From positions 62,001 through 126,000 of the forward strand of contig CAJTPO010000004.1 in NCBI GenBank assembly GCA_910578115.1: a stretch of DNA of 64,000 nt, given 5' to 3'. Position numbers and translations under genes: made by a program. Below, one piece after another: positions 25,553 through 33,275 of this stretch. The notes under the pieces are model-generated. The model ran no database searches. It was not told where the DNA came from and saw only the letters and a list, made by a program, of their open reading frames with translations. Origin of the DNA: an uncultured Lachnospiraceae bacterium (lineage in GTDB: Bacteria; Bacillota; Clostridia; Lachnospirales; Lachnospiraceae). The first letter of the stretch is position 1. Each line of letters opens with the position of its first letter.

Positions 25553-25610
25553 TTGCAGGAATAAGGGGAAAAGTGTAGAATGGAAACGATACCGAAATCG
25601 ATACCGAAAC
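25553..25610 (+). promoter_or_regulatory. malQ promoter with LacI-type operators
   Basis: TTGCAG (25553-25558), a 17-base spacer and TAGAAT (25576-25581) form a promoter. GGAAACGATACCG and ATCGATACCGAAAC follow immediately (25582-25610) and match the array at 21860-21932. This links malQ to the transporter under one repressor. Confidence 0.65.
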
Positions 25611-25634
25611 TGCGGAGAAAGGATTGTTGCAGTC

Positions 25635-27110
25635 ATGAGAAAAAGCGGAGTTTTATTGCCTGTATCGAGTATTCCGTCCAAATATGGGATCGGTACATTT
25701 TCCAGACAGGCATATGAGTTTATAGATTTATTGGAGAAGGCAGGACAGTCCTATTGGCAGATCCTTCCGCTGGGACCGACGGGATACGGCGATTCGCCCT
25801 ATCAGTCTTTCTCCACTTTTGCGGGGAATCCTTACTATATCGATCTGGAAACATTGATCGAGGAAGGGTGTCTGACAGAAGAAGATTGTGTAAAATGTGA
25901 TTTTGGGGATAATGATAGATATATTGATTATGAGAAGATCTACCTGTCCAGATTTAATGTGTTGAAGACGGCTTTTCGCAACAGCCATCCGGAGCAGGAG
26001 ACGGCTTTCCTGGATTTTGTGGAAGAGAACAGCTACTGGCTCGATGATTATGCACTATATATGGCGGTGAAGAATTCTTTTGACGGCATAAGCTGGAGCG
26101 AGTGGGACGAAGATATCAAGCTCCGCAGGCCGGAAGCCATGAAGAAATACCGGGAAGAGTATGCGGAAGAAGTAGAATTTTATAAGTTTCAGCAGTATCT
26201 GTTCGCAAAACAGTGGTTTGCACTGAAAGATTATGCGAATAAGAAAAAGATAGAGATTATTGGGGATATTCCGATTTATGTGGCTTTTGACAGCGCAGAT
26301 ACCTGGGCGAATCCGGAGTTGTTCCAGTTGGATGATACATTGACGCCTACTGCGGTGGCCGGATGTCCGCCGGATGCGTTCTCGGCTACGGGACAGCTGT
26401 GGGGTAACCCGTTGTACCGCTGGGAATATCACAGCGAGACGGAATATGCGTGGTGGATGAAGCGGATCGCCTACTGTTATAAGCTCTATGATGTGGTGCG
26501 GATCGATCACTTCCGCGGCTTCGATGAATATTATTCGATTCCTTATGGTGATGAGACGGCGGAGTTCGGACATTGGGAGAAGGGTCCCGGTTACGATATC
26601 TTCAAGACGATGAAGGCGCAGCTGGGGAATAAGGCCGTGATTGCGGAGGATCTGGGATTTTTGACCGATACGGTCATCAAACTTGTGAAGAAGACCGGCT
26701 ATCCGGGTATGAAGATTCTGCAGTTTGCTTTTGACTCCAGAGAGGAGAGCGATTATCTGCCGCACAATTATGTTAAGAACAGTATCGTATATACGGGGAC
26801 ACATGACAATGACACGACAGTCGGCTGGTACACGCAGTTGAATCGTAAGGACAAGGCGTTTGCCAGGAAGTATCTGCATATTCGCGGCAGTAAGGATGCT
26901 CATTGGGCGTTTATCCGCGCGGCAATGTCCAGCGTTTCCGACACTTGTGTGATTCCGATGCAGGATTATCTGGGACTTGGGACGGAGGCGAGGATCAATA
27001 TGCCTTCCACGCTGGGGACGAACTGGAAGTGGAGGATGCTGCCGGGAGAGTTTACACAGGAACTGGCGGAACGCATTTATGACATGACCAGATTATACAG
27101 CAGGATATAG
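25635..27110 (+). CDS. malQ: 4-alpha-glucanotransferase (amylomaltase, GH77)
   Basis: A 491-residue cytoplasmic GH77 enzyme that disproportionates maltodextrins, releasing glucose and longer chains. The catalytic triad lies in RIDHFRGFDEYY (nucleophile Asp-291), AEDLGFL (acid/base Glu-338) and THDNDT (Asp-391). The N-terminal LLPVSSIPSKYGIG and SPYQSFSTFAGNP blocks are typical. ATG 25635 lies after ggagaaagg and fits the family's N-terminus; upstream in-frame codons pass through the promoter and operators and are not coding. It works with the imported sugar from the transporter upstream. Confidence 0.93.
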   Translation: MRKSGVLLPVSSIPSKYGIGTFSRQAYEFIDLLEKAGQSYWQILPLGPTGYGDSPYQSFSTFAGNPYYIDLETLIEEGCLTEEDCVKCDFGDNDRYIDYEKIYLSRFNVLKTAFRNSHPEQETAFLDFVEENSYWLDDYALYMAVKNSFDGISWSEWDEDIKLRRPEAMKKYREEYAEEVEFYKFQQYLFAKQWFALKDYANKKKIEIIGDIPIYVAFDSADTWANPELFQLDDTLTPTAVAGCPPDAFSATGQLWGNPLYRWEYHSETEYAWWMKRIAYCYKLYDVVRIDHFRGFDEYYSIPYGDETAEFGHWEKGPGYDIFKTMKAQLGNKAVIAEDLGFLTDTVIKLVKKTGYPGMKILQFAFDSREESDYLPHNYVKNSIVYTGTHDNDTTVGWYTQLNRKDKAFARKYLHIRGSKDAHWAFIRAAMSSVSDTCVIPMQDYLGLGTEARINMPSTLGTNWKWRMLPGEFTQELAERIYDMTRLYSRI

Positions 27111-27122
27111 ACTGCAAAGAGC

Positions 27123-27159
27123 GGCTGACAGTCACAGAAACATAGACTGTCAGCCATTT
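27123..27159 (+). terminator. Terminator after malQ
   Basis: A perfect 11-bp stem GGCTGACAGTC (27123-27133) and GACTGTCAGCC (27145-27155) with an 11-base loop is followed by atttt. It fits an intrinsic terminator. Confidence 0.75.
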
Positions 27160-27160
27160 T

Positions 27161-27400
27161 GCTGTGAAAGTCTTCGACTTTCACAGCAGGGATGGCCATG
27201 CGGCCCGCCAGGCGGCAGGCTGAGCAAGATGAGGGTTTTATTATGAAAGTCTTCGACATTCACAGCAGGGATGGCCATGCGGCCCGCCAGGCAGCAGGCT
27301 GAGCAAGATGAGGGTTTTATTATGAAAGTCTTCGACATTCACAGCAGGGATGGCCATGCGGCCGCCGGGCGGCAGGCTGAGCATGACGGAGGTTTACTAA
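27161..27400. repeat. Three tandem 79-bp hairpin repeats
   Basis: Units begin at 27166, 27245 and 27324, exactly 79 bases apart. Each has GAAAGTCTTCGACNTTC, a ggatggccatgcggcc block, a GC-rich ggcggcaggctgagca block and a T-rich end. The first unit contains a perfect 12-bp stem GCTGTGAAAGTC/GACTTTCACAGC with a TTC loop (27161-27187). Unit 3 differs most. An inverted partial copy lies at 28536-28597 and a shorter one at 43494-43552. This fills most of the 349-base gap before the LacI gene. There are no distinct spacers, so it is not CRISPR. Confidence 0.8.
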
Positions 27401-27459
27401 TTTGTGTAAAAGGAAGATTCAAGTGAGAATTTGCTAAAAAGAATGGGAAGTGATGACGT

Positions 27460-28500
27460 ATGGCAGAGATAACGATCAAGGATATTGCAAAAGAGTGTGG
27501 TGTGGGAGTCAGTACCGTGTCGCGGGCGCTGAACAATCATCCGGATATCAATCCGGAGACCCGCAGGAAGATTATGGAAGTGATCGAACGGACCGGCTTT
27601 ATTCCCAATAACAGTGCGCGCAATTTAAAACGCACGGATGCCAAATGTATCGCCATGCTGGTGAAAGGCATCACGAACCCTTTTTTCAGTAAGATGATAG
27701 AGATCATAGAGGATGAAACGAAGCGCAAGCGGTACGCGCTGGTGCTGCGGCATGTGGAAGCACAGGAGGACGAACTGGATGTGGCGCTGGAGCTGGAGAA
27801 GGAGAAGCGGCTGCGGGGAATCGTATTTCTGGGCGGTATGTTCCGGCATTCTCAGGAAAAGCTGGACAAATTGAAGGTGCCGTATATTTTCTGTGCCATC
27901 AGCGTCGAGGCTTTTGCACAGGCGGGAGAGGCGAGATTTTCCAATATCGCGGTGGATGACTGTCTGGAAAGCAGGAAGATGACGGAATATCTGCTGGATC
28001 TGGGACACAGGCGGATTGCCTTTATCACGGAGAATATGGATGAATCCATCGGGCGCAGCCGTCTGGAAGGTTACCGGAGCGCTTATGTTGGAAGAGGGCT
28101 GGAGGTGCCGGAGGACCTGATCTGTTATGTACAGGAAGATGTGGATCATTATGGTATGGAAAACGGCTATCTGACAACGATAAAACTGCTTCAATCAGGG
28201 CGTGAGGTGACGGCAATCTATGCGGCGGCGGACTCGCTGGCGATTGGGGCCTGCAGGGCAGTGCTGGAGGCGGGACTGCGGATTCCGGAGGATATCTCGG
28301 TGGCGGGTTATGACGGTATGGAAATCGGGGAATACTATAATCCGAAGCTGACTACGATTAAACAGCCCGTAGAGGAGATGGCAAGAGAAGCCATCCATCT
28401 GCTGTTTGATGTGATCGCCGGACGCAAAGAACATCAGCAGATTATCTTCTCCGCGGAACTGGTGGAGAGAGAATCTGCTGCAAGGATAAACGATAATTGA
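27460..28500 (+). CDS. LacI-family regulator, probable maltodextrin repressor
   Basis: A 346-residue regulator. The helix-turn-helix is ITIKDIAKECGVGVSTVSRA followed by the hinge NNSARNLK. The periplasmic-binding-like effector domain runs from about residue 60 to the end, with AIYAAADSLAIGACRAVLEAG and VAGYDGMEIGEYYNPKLTTI. It is the nearest regulator to the transporter and malQ, whose promoters share tandem sites that suit this family. The start follows gggaagtg. It is bracketed by inverted copies of the 79-bp repeat. Confidence 0.88.
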   Translation: MAEITIKDIAKECGVGVSTVSRALNNHPDINPETRRKIMEVIERTGFIPNNSARNLKRTDAKCIAMLVKGITNPFFSKMIEIIEDETKRKRYALVLRHVEAQEDELDVALELEKEKRLRGIVFLGGMFRHSQEKLDKLKVPYIFCAISVEAFAQAGEARFSNIAVDDCLESRKMTEYLLDLGHRRIAFITENMDESIGRSRLEGYRSAYVGRGLEVPEDLICYVQEDVDHYGMENGYLTTIKLLQSGREVTAIYAAADSLAIGACRAVLEAGLRIPEDISVAGYDGMEIGEYYNPKLTTIKQPVEEMAREAIHLLFDVIAGRKEHQQIIFSAELVERESAARINDN

Positions 28501-28535
28501 TTCTGGCTTTGGGCAGATGCAGATTGGAACGGTGT

Positions 28536-28597
28536 ATCTGCCGCCTGGCGGGCCGCATGGCCATCCATGCTGTGAAAGTCGAAGACTTTCATAGTAA
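28536..28597. repeat. Inverted partial copy of the 79-bp repeat
   Basis: Read on the minus strand this matches the first two thirds of the unit at 27166, including the GAAAGTC-loop-GACTTTC stem (GCTGTGAAAGTC at 28569-28580, gaa loop, GACTTTCATAG). Together with the tandem copies upstream it flanks the LacI gene in inverted orientation. Confidence 0.7.
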
Positions 28598-28601
28598 ACA
28601 G

Positions 28602-29093
28602 TTAGAAAGTCTGCCGGCTGAGCACGGAATTGTGGTAGGCCGGATCCTGCGTTACGTCTTGATCAAACCAGTCAAGAGGCAGGAAAGCATTGGCCATGGC
28701 CTCATCCGGAAACTCCACCTCCGCGATGACGAGAGGGGCAAAGGGCGGCTCAAAAAGATCCAGTTCTACAAAGAGACTGATTTGGTCAATGTTTTCGTCG
28801 TAATCTGACGCAAATGTCGGCTGCTCGATCGGAATGACATAACGCCTCTTTGATATCACATTTCCATCTGCCTTATCACGCAGATGATAGTAAGAATCTC
28901 GGTTTAACGGGAGATTATACTCTTCTCGGGCAAGCAGGCCCTTACCCTTATAGGTCAGGTAATATTCGTCGTCCTGACGACGGATCCTGACAACCGGGTC
29001 AGTGTTGAGGTAGGCCTGCTCGATCATATGGCAGGGATAGTCAGCCAGATTTTCCGGCAGGTTTTTGACGGTAAATTTTCGTTCGATTTCCAT
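28602..29093 (-). CDS. CYTH domain protein
   Basis: A 163-residue protein of the CYTH (triphosphate tunnel metalloenzyme) superfamily. It starts MEIERKF, the diagnostic ExExK pattern, and continues with alternating charged strands (VVRIRRQDDEYYLTYKGKG, ISKRRYVIP, FVELDLFE, VIAEVEFPDE) that line the tunnel. Members hydrolyse inorganic or organic triphosphates or make cAMP; the substrate cannot be told. It is the only minus-strand gene in this stretch and appears to be monocistronic. The frame reads continuously to the stop at 28602. Confidence 0.85.
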   Translation of the reverse strand: MEIERKFTVKNLPENLADYPCHMIEQAYLNTDPVVRIRRQDDEYYLTYKGKGLLAREEYNLPLNRDSYYHLRDKADGNVISKRRYVIPIEQPTFASDYDENIDQISLFVELDLFEPPFAPLVIAEVEFPDEAMANAFLPLDWFDQDVTQDPAYHNSVLSRQTF

Positions 29094-29259
29094 AATAATT
29101 CCTTTTTGGCAAAATGTGAGCGTGTCAGTACACTAGATTATAACAAGGGAATGGAAAGGTGTAAAGTCTTGCTATTTCAAAGATTGTTGGGTATGATTAT
29201 TTTAAAGCCAATCGTTACAGATTAATATTAAGAAGTAGGAAGAACGGAGGAAATGAATG

Positions 29260-29811
29260 ATGAGCAGAGTGGCGGTTTTTTTTGCAACGGGATATGAGGA
29301 GATCGAGGCGTTGACTGTAGTGGATATCCTGCGTCGGGCGGATGTGGATACACCGATGGTTTCCATTACGAAAGAGCGCAGCGTGACGGGTTCACATGGG
29401 ATCTCGGTGGCGATGGATGCGGTACTTGCAGATATAAATTTTGAAGAGGTGGATATGATCGTACTGCCGGGTGGCGGTCTGGGCACACAGAATCTGGAGG
29501 CGTGTGAGGCGCTGATGGCGCAGGTGGATGCTTTCGTGGAGCAGGGTAAGCCGGTGGCGGCTATCTGTGCGGCGCCCAGTATTCTGGGACACAGAGGATT
29601 CTTAAAAGGACGGAAGGCATGTTCTTATCCTTCCTTTGAAAGTCATCTGGAGGGCGCGGAAGTGATGCACCAGCCTGCAGTCATCGACGGCAATATCGTT
29701 ACTGGACGCGGTATGGGTGCGGCGGTGCCGTTTGCACTGGCGGTGCTGGAGAAGCTGCAGGGTGCGGATGCGGCGCGGAAGATGGCGGCGCAGATCGTGT
29801 ATGAGGCGTAA
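29260..29811 (+). CDS. DJ-1/PfpI family protein (YajL-like)
   Basis: A 183-residue DJ-1 superfamily protein. It has the early Glu in GYEEIEALTVVDILRRA and the nucleophilic cysteine in AAICAAPSILG, followed by GRGMGAAVPFALAVLE. Relatives act as chaperone-like, deglycase-like or redox-sensing proteins. The start is ATG-ATG at 29257/29260 after cggagg; I use the second. It stands alone between CYTH and the SASP gene. Confidence 0.87.
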   Translation: MSRVAVFFATGYEEIEALTVVDILRRADVDTPMVSITKERSVTGSHGISVAMDAVLADINFEEVDMIVLPGGGLGTQNLEACEALMAQVDAFVEQGKPVAAICAAPSILGHRGFLKGRKACSYPSFESHLEGAEVMHQPAVIDGNIVTGRGMGAAVPFALAVLEKLQGADAARKMAAQIVYEA

Positions 29812-30132
29812 TGTGTATTTCCAGGGTGATTTGGCAGAGGGCTGACCGTCCTGCCGCCTGTTGCAAATAATGGCAAATGTTACCATAATATTTTCAATCG
29901 ATCCGAACATACTAACATCAAGATAAGCGATAAAGTGAACGCTTTAACAGACGACGAGATTCCAATTCGAATCGCAGCGCCGGAAAGATTTCACGGATTC
30001 CAGAAGGATCTGAGATCTGAAAGGGGCATAAGCATCTGGGATAAGCGTATAAACGGCAGCGCTTATCTCAATAATATAGATTATGGATGGAATTTGAAGA
30101 TTTCATTCAAAAGTATTTCGGAGGTGAAAGAA
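29812..30132. other. 321-base leader of the spore protein gene
   Basis: No gene seen. GATAAGCG and CGCTTATC (about 30041-30068) can pair around a 12-base loop. CATACTA at 29909-29915 resembles the -10 of sigma-G promoters (CATNNTA), with a weaker AATA-containing -35 region about 17 bases before, but it is some 220 bases upstream of the SASP start. The frame is open through much of this leader; I do not believe it codes. Confidence 0.35.
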
Positions 30133-30333
30133 ATGGCAAGCAACAAGACGAATAGAGTAGAAGTTCCTGAAGCTAAGGCAGCAATGGATCGTTTCAAGAC
30201 TGAGGTTGCATCTGAGCTGGGTGTAAACCTGAAGGAGGGTTACAACGGTGACCTGACATCCAAAGAGGCTGGTTCTATCGGCGGTGAGATGGTTCGTAGA
30301 ATGATCAAGAGCCAGGAAGAGCAGATGAAATAA
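30133..30333 (+). CDS. Alpha/beta-type small acid-soluble spore protein
   Basis: A 66-residue protein that coats and protects DNA in dormant spores. It contains the family signature regions: an N-terminal VPEAKAAMDRFKTEVASELG and a C-terminal GGEMVRRMIKSQEEQ. The germination protease site region is represented by FKTEVASELG. ATG 30133 follows ggaggtg closely. It should be made in the forespore under sigma-G. Its presence shows the organism belongs to a spore-forming lineage. A terminator follows. Confidence 0.93.
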   Translation: MASNKTNRVEVPEAKAAMDRFKTEVASELGVNLKEGYNGDLTSKEAGSIGGEMVRRMIKSQEEQMK

Positions 30334-30355
30334 GCTAAGCAGGAAACAGAGAATG

Positions 30356-30388
30356 ACCCGTCTGAGTGATCAGGCGGGTTGTTTTTTT
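30356..30388 (+). terminator. Intrinsic terminator of the SASP gene
   Basis: ACCCGTCTGA and TCAGGCGGGT form a ten-pair stem (one G-T) with a four-base loop, followed by GTTTTTTT. Confidence 0.88.
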
Positions 30389-30441
30389 GCGGAAAATCAG
30401 CTATACTTAATGCAGTTTAAAGTGTAATGAGGAGTGAGGTT

Positions 30442-31710
30442 ATGAAGAAGAGAACGACAGCCATATGGATGAGCATGGTATTGTGTGCGGCAATGCTGGC
30501 AGGATGTGGAGCGGGCCGGAAGGTAGATGCCGATACGGAGACCGGAGCGGTGAGCAGCGAAGCGGAAGAAGGACCGGAGACAGATACGGCGTTGAAGGCA
30601 GGTGCAGGAAACAATGACGCGGATACGGCGCTGAGGGCAGGAGCTGACAGTAAAGATGCAGAGCCGGGCACGGCAGGCGGTGACGGAGCCGGGCAGGAGG
30701 AGACAGTGGGAGGACAGGAGGATCCGGTGGAGCGTGATGGGCAGGCTGCGGGAGAAGGGACGGCAGATGACACAGAGAGCGGGGACGCCGCGGCGCTCAG
30801 AGTCGGCTCCCTTAAGGGACCCACGTCCATGGGGCTGGTCTATCTGATGGATCAGGCACAACAGGGCGGGACGCAGAACCGCTATGAATTTACCATGACA
30901 GCGGCGGCGGATGAACTGCTTCCGGCTATGCTTTCCGGGGATCTGGACATTGTCCTGATTCCTGCCAATATGGCCAGCGTGCTGTATAACAAGGCGGAAG
31001 GCGACGTGTCGGTGATCGATATTAACACGCTGGGCGTGCTGTATGCAGTATCCGGGAATCAGGAAATAAAAGAAATGAAGGATCTGAAGGGAAAGACGGT
31101 ATACATGACGGGCAAGGGAACTACCCCGGATCATGTGATGCAGTATTTATTAAGGGAAAACGGCCTTACGGCGGCGGACGTGACGCTGGAATACAAATCG
31201 GAGGCGGCGGAAGTGGCGGCGGTGCTGGCGGAAATGCCGGAAGCTGTGGGAGTGTTGCCGCAGCCCTTTGTGACGGCGGCCTGTGCGCAGAATGAGCAGC
31301 TGGCAGTGGTGCTTGACCTGACCGGGCAGTGGGAAGCCGTGCAGGGAGAAGGGGGAAGCAGACTTGTGACCGGTGTGACTGTCGTGCGGAATGCCCTTTT
31401 GACCGAGAATCAGGCGGCGGTGGATGTATTCCTGGAAGAACATGCGGCCAGTGCGGCTTACGCCAACGAGCATGTGGAGGAGACTGCGCAGCTGGTGGCG
31501 GAAGCGGGTATCATCGATAAGGCGCAGGTGGCGGCGAAAGCTCTGCCGGAATGCAATATCACTTATATAGACGGAGAAGAGATGAAGACAGCGTTGTCCG
31601 GTTATCTGGAAGTATTGTGGGAGCAGGATCCCGAGTCTGTGGGCGGCGGCCTGCCGGGAGACGGGTTCTACTATGTTGGTTCGCAGAATCATGCTTCGGC
31701 AGGGAGGTAA
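30442..31710 (+). CDS. NMT1/TauA-like substrate-binding lipoprotein
   Basis: A 422-residue lipoprotein. After the signal peptide and LAGC lipobox comes an unusually long low-complexity linker (Ala, Gly, Asp, Glu; about 100 residues) with internal repeats of DTAL(K/R)AGA. The folded part starts LRVGSLKGPTSMGLVYLMD and continues with DELLPAMLSGDLDIVLIPANM, typical of NMT1/ThiY/TauA-like binding proteins for small ligands such as pyrimidine precursors or sulfonates. ATG 30442 follows ggagtgagg. The permease-ATPase fusion follows after a repeat. The ligand is unknown. Confidence 0.8.
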   Translation: MKKRTTAIWMSMVLCAAMLAGCGAGRKVDADTETGAVSSEAEEGPETDTALKAGAGNNDADTALRAGADSKDAEPGTAGGDGAGQEETVGGQEDPVERDGQAAGEGTADDTESGDAAALRVGSLKGPTSMGLVYLMDQAQQGGTQNRYEFTMTAAADELLPAMLSGDLDIVLIPANMASVLYNKAEGDVSVIDINTLGVLYAVSGNQEIKEMKDLKGKTVYMTGKGTTPDHVMQYLLRENGLTAADVTLEYKSEAAEVAAVLAEMPEAVGVLPQPFVTAACAQNEQLAVVLDLTGQWEAVQGEGGSRLVTGVTVVRNALLTENQAAVDVFLEEHAASAAYANEHVEETAQLVAEAGIIDKAQVAAKALPECNITYIDGEEMKTALSGYLEVLWEQDPESVGGGLPGDGFYYVGSQNHASAGR

Positions 31711-31828
31711 GATTGAAAATTAAAATTTTCAATCGCGGGATTTGTGTCTGCGCGTTGCCTGCCACAAACTCGTTTCATGCGACGTCTCAACATAGTTGAG
31801 ACAAAAGCAGCGCAGAAATGGAGAAAAT
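31711..31828. repeat. 118-bp repeat with two hairpins, full copy
   Basis: It begins with an 11-bp stem, two-base loop, 11-bp stem (GATTGAAAATT aa AATTTTCAATC, 31711-31734). A second perfect hairpin is GTCTCAAC ata GTTGAGAC (31784-31802), and it ends GCGCAGAAATGGAGAAAA. A shorter copy lacking the second hairpin is at 36353-36423, and a right-end remnant is at 19281-19319. The GGAG in the right end serves as ribosome binding site for the next gene. Confidence 0.7.
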
Positions 31829-31829
31829 G

Positions 31830-33275
31830 ATGAAGAAAGCGATCATTGTGTTGTTCTGGCTGGGTGTCTGGCAGGCGGCAGCGGTCTGGGCGGATAATCC
31901 GGTCCTGCTGGCGGGGCCGGTCCAGGTTTTGCTTGCTTTCGCAGAGAATCTGCTGCGCCCCGACTTTTTTCTGATTATTTTTCATTCGCTGGCGGGGATC
32001 GGGCTGGGATTTTTCCTGGCCCTTTTTGCGGGATTGCTGCTGGGAGCTGCAGGCTTTCGCCTGTCTTGGGTGGAGGAGCTGTTTGCACCTGTGATGGCGG
32101 TGCTTACGTCTGTTCCGGTGGCTTCTTTTGTGGTGCTTTTGCTGATCTGGTTCGGCGCCGGGAAGCTGTCCTTTCTGATCAGTTATCTGATCGTGTTTCC
32201 CAATGTGTATGTGAATACCGTGGCCGGTCTGAAGGGGACGGACGGGAAGCTGCTGGAGATGGCCCGGGTGTTTGGCATGAGCCGGGGAAGAAAGATTTTC
32301 TATATTTACAGACCGGCGCTGATGCCGCATTTGGGCAGCTGTCTGAAGATTTCGCTGGGCATGAGCTGGAAGTCCGGCGTAGCGGCGGAGATCATCGGAC
32401 TGGCGGAATTGTCGTTAGGGGAGCGGCTTTATATGGCAAAGATTTATCTGGATACGGCGGGATTGTTTGCGTGGACGGTGACGATCGTACTGGTCAGCTT
32501 CCTGTTTGAAAAAGCGGTCCTCTGGCTTTTCCGAAAGTTTGCACAGTGGCGGCCGTATCCGGTTTGTGGGCTGAGGGAGCGTTCTTGTGAAGATCCGGAA
32601 GAAAAGAAGGAGGCACAGGGCAGAATCCGCCTGCAGCACATTGACAAAGCTTACGACGGACAGCCGGTGCTGCGGGATTTCAGTTTGACGATGGAAGCGG
32701 GCGGGCGGTATCTGCTGATGGCTCCTTCGGGAGCCGGGAAGACGACGCTGCTTAAGATACTGACAGGGCTGGAGCAGGCAGACAGGGGCGAAGCCGCGGG
32801 GATGGCCGGCCGAATCGGCATGGTCTTTCAGGAGGACAGGCTGTGTGAGGAGTATGATGCGGTCTGTAATATCCTTCTGGGCATGAAGACAGGCGGAAAG
32901 AAGGGGGCGCCGCCGAATGGTTTCACCGGTATGGCAAGGAGGCAGCAGGCGGCTTACGTCAGGCAGCAGGCGGCGGAAATCCTGCCGGAAGATTGTCTGA
33001 CCAATCCGGTCAAAAATCTGAGCGGCGGGATGCGCAGACGTGTGGCGCTGCTGCGGGCGCTGCTTTCGGATGCGGACGTGCTGGTTCTCGATGAACCTTT
33101 TACCGGGCTGGATGAAGAAACCCGTGTGCGATGCGCCGGTTTTCTTATGGACAATCTGCAGGGCAGGACGCTTGTCATGTCAACCCACAGGGAAGAGGAT
33201 GCGGATCTGCTGCAGGCAGTGAGAGTGGTCTTGGGTGATTTTATGGGCGCCGCAAAAGCAAAGGCTCAAATTTAG
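31830..33275 (+). CDS. ABC transporter permease-ATPase fusion (SsuC-SsuB type)
   Basis: A 481-residue protein that joins two normally separate subunits. Residues 1 to about 235 are a TauC/SsuC/ThiX-type permease with six helices and an EAA-like loop (LLEMARVFGMSRGRKIFYIY). Residues about 265-475 are an ABC ATPase with Walker A APSGAGKTT (about 298), a Q-loop GMVFQEDRL, the signature LSGGMRRRVALLRALL, Walker B VLVLDEPFTGLD and the switch histidine in STHREED. It should import the ligand of the lipoprotein upstream. Start ATG 31830 lies six bases after GGAG; ATG 31818 and 31827 are alternatives. Its 3' end overlaps the convergent gene by 35 bases. Confidence 0.85.
   Translation: MKKAIIVLFWLGVWQAAAVWADNPVLLAGPVQVLLAFAENLLRPDFFLIIFHSLAGIGLGFFLALFAGLLLGAAGFRLSWVEELFAPVMAVLTSVPVASFVVLLLIWFGAGKLSFLISYLIVFPNVYVNTVAGLKGTDGKLLEMARVFGMSRGRKIFYIYRPALMPHLGSCLKISLGMSWKSGVAAEIIGLAELSLGERLYMAKIYLDTAGLFAWTVTIVLVSFLFEKAVLWLFRKFAQWRPYPVCGLRERSCEDPEEKKEAQGRIRLQHIDKAYDGQPVLRDFSLTMEAGGRYLLMAPSGAGKTTLLKILTGLEQADRGEAAGMAGRIGMVFQEDRLCEEYDAVCNILLGMKTGGKKGAPPNGFTGMARRQQAAYVRQQAAEILPEDCLTNPVKNLSGGMRRRVALLRALLSDADVLVLDEPFTGLDEETRVRCAGFLMDNLQGRTLVMSTHREEDADLLQAVRVVLGDFMGAAKAKAQI

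Noticed and set aside
26055..26903. Minus-strand frame opposite malQ
   Set aside because: Shadow frame; the plus strand carries all GH77 catalytic motifs.
27161..27400. CRISPR array
   Set aside because: The three 79-bp units are contiguous without unique spacers, units are too long, and no cas gene is near.
29935..30132. Upstream extension of the spore protein gene
   Set aside because: SASPs are 60-95 residues and begin near the MASNKTNR-type start; the extension has no family similarity and ggaggtg precedes ATG 30133.
30442..33275. TPP-riboswitch-controlled thiamin precursor transporter
   Set aside because: The binding protein resembles NMT1/ThiY types, but I found no THI-box sequence upstream and no thiamin genes nearby.
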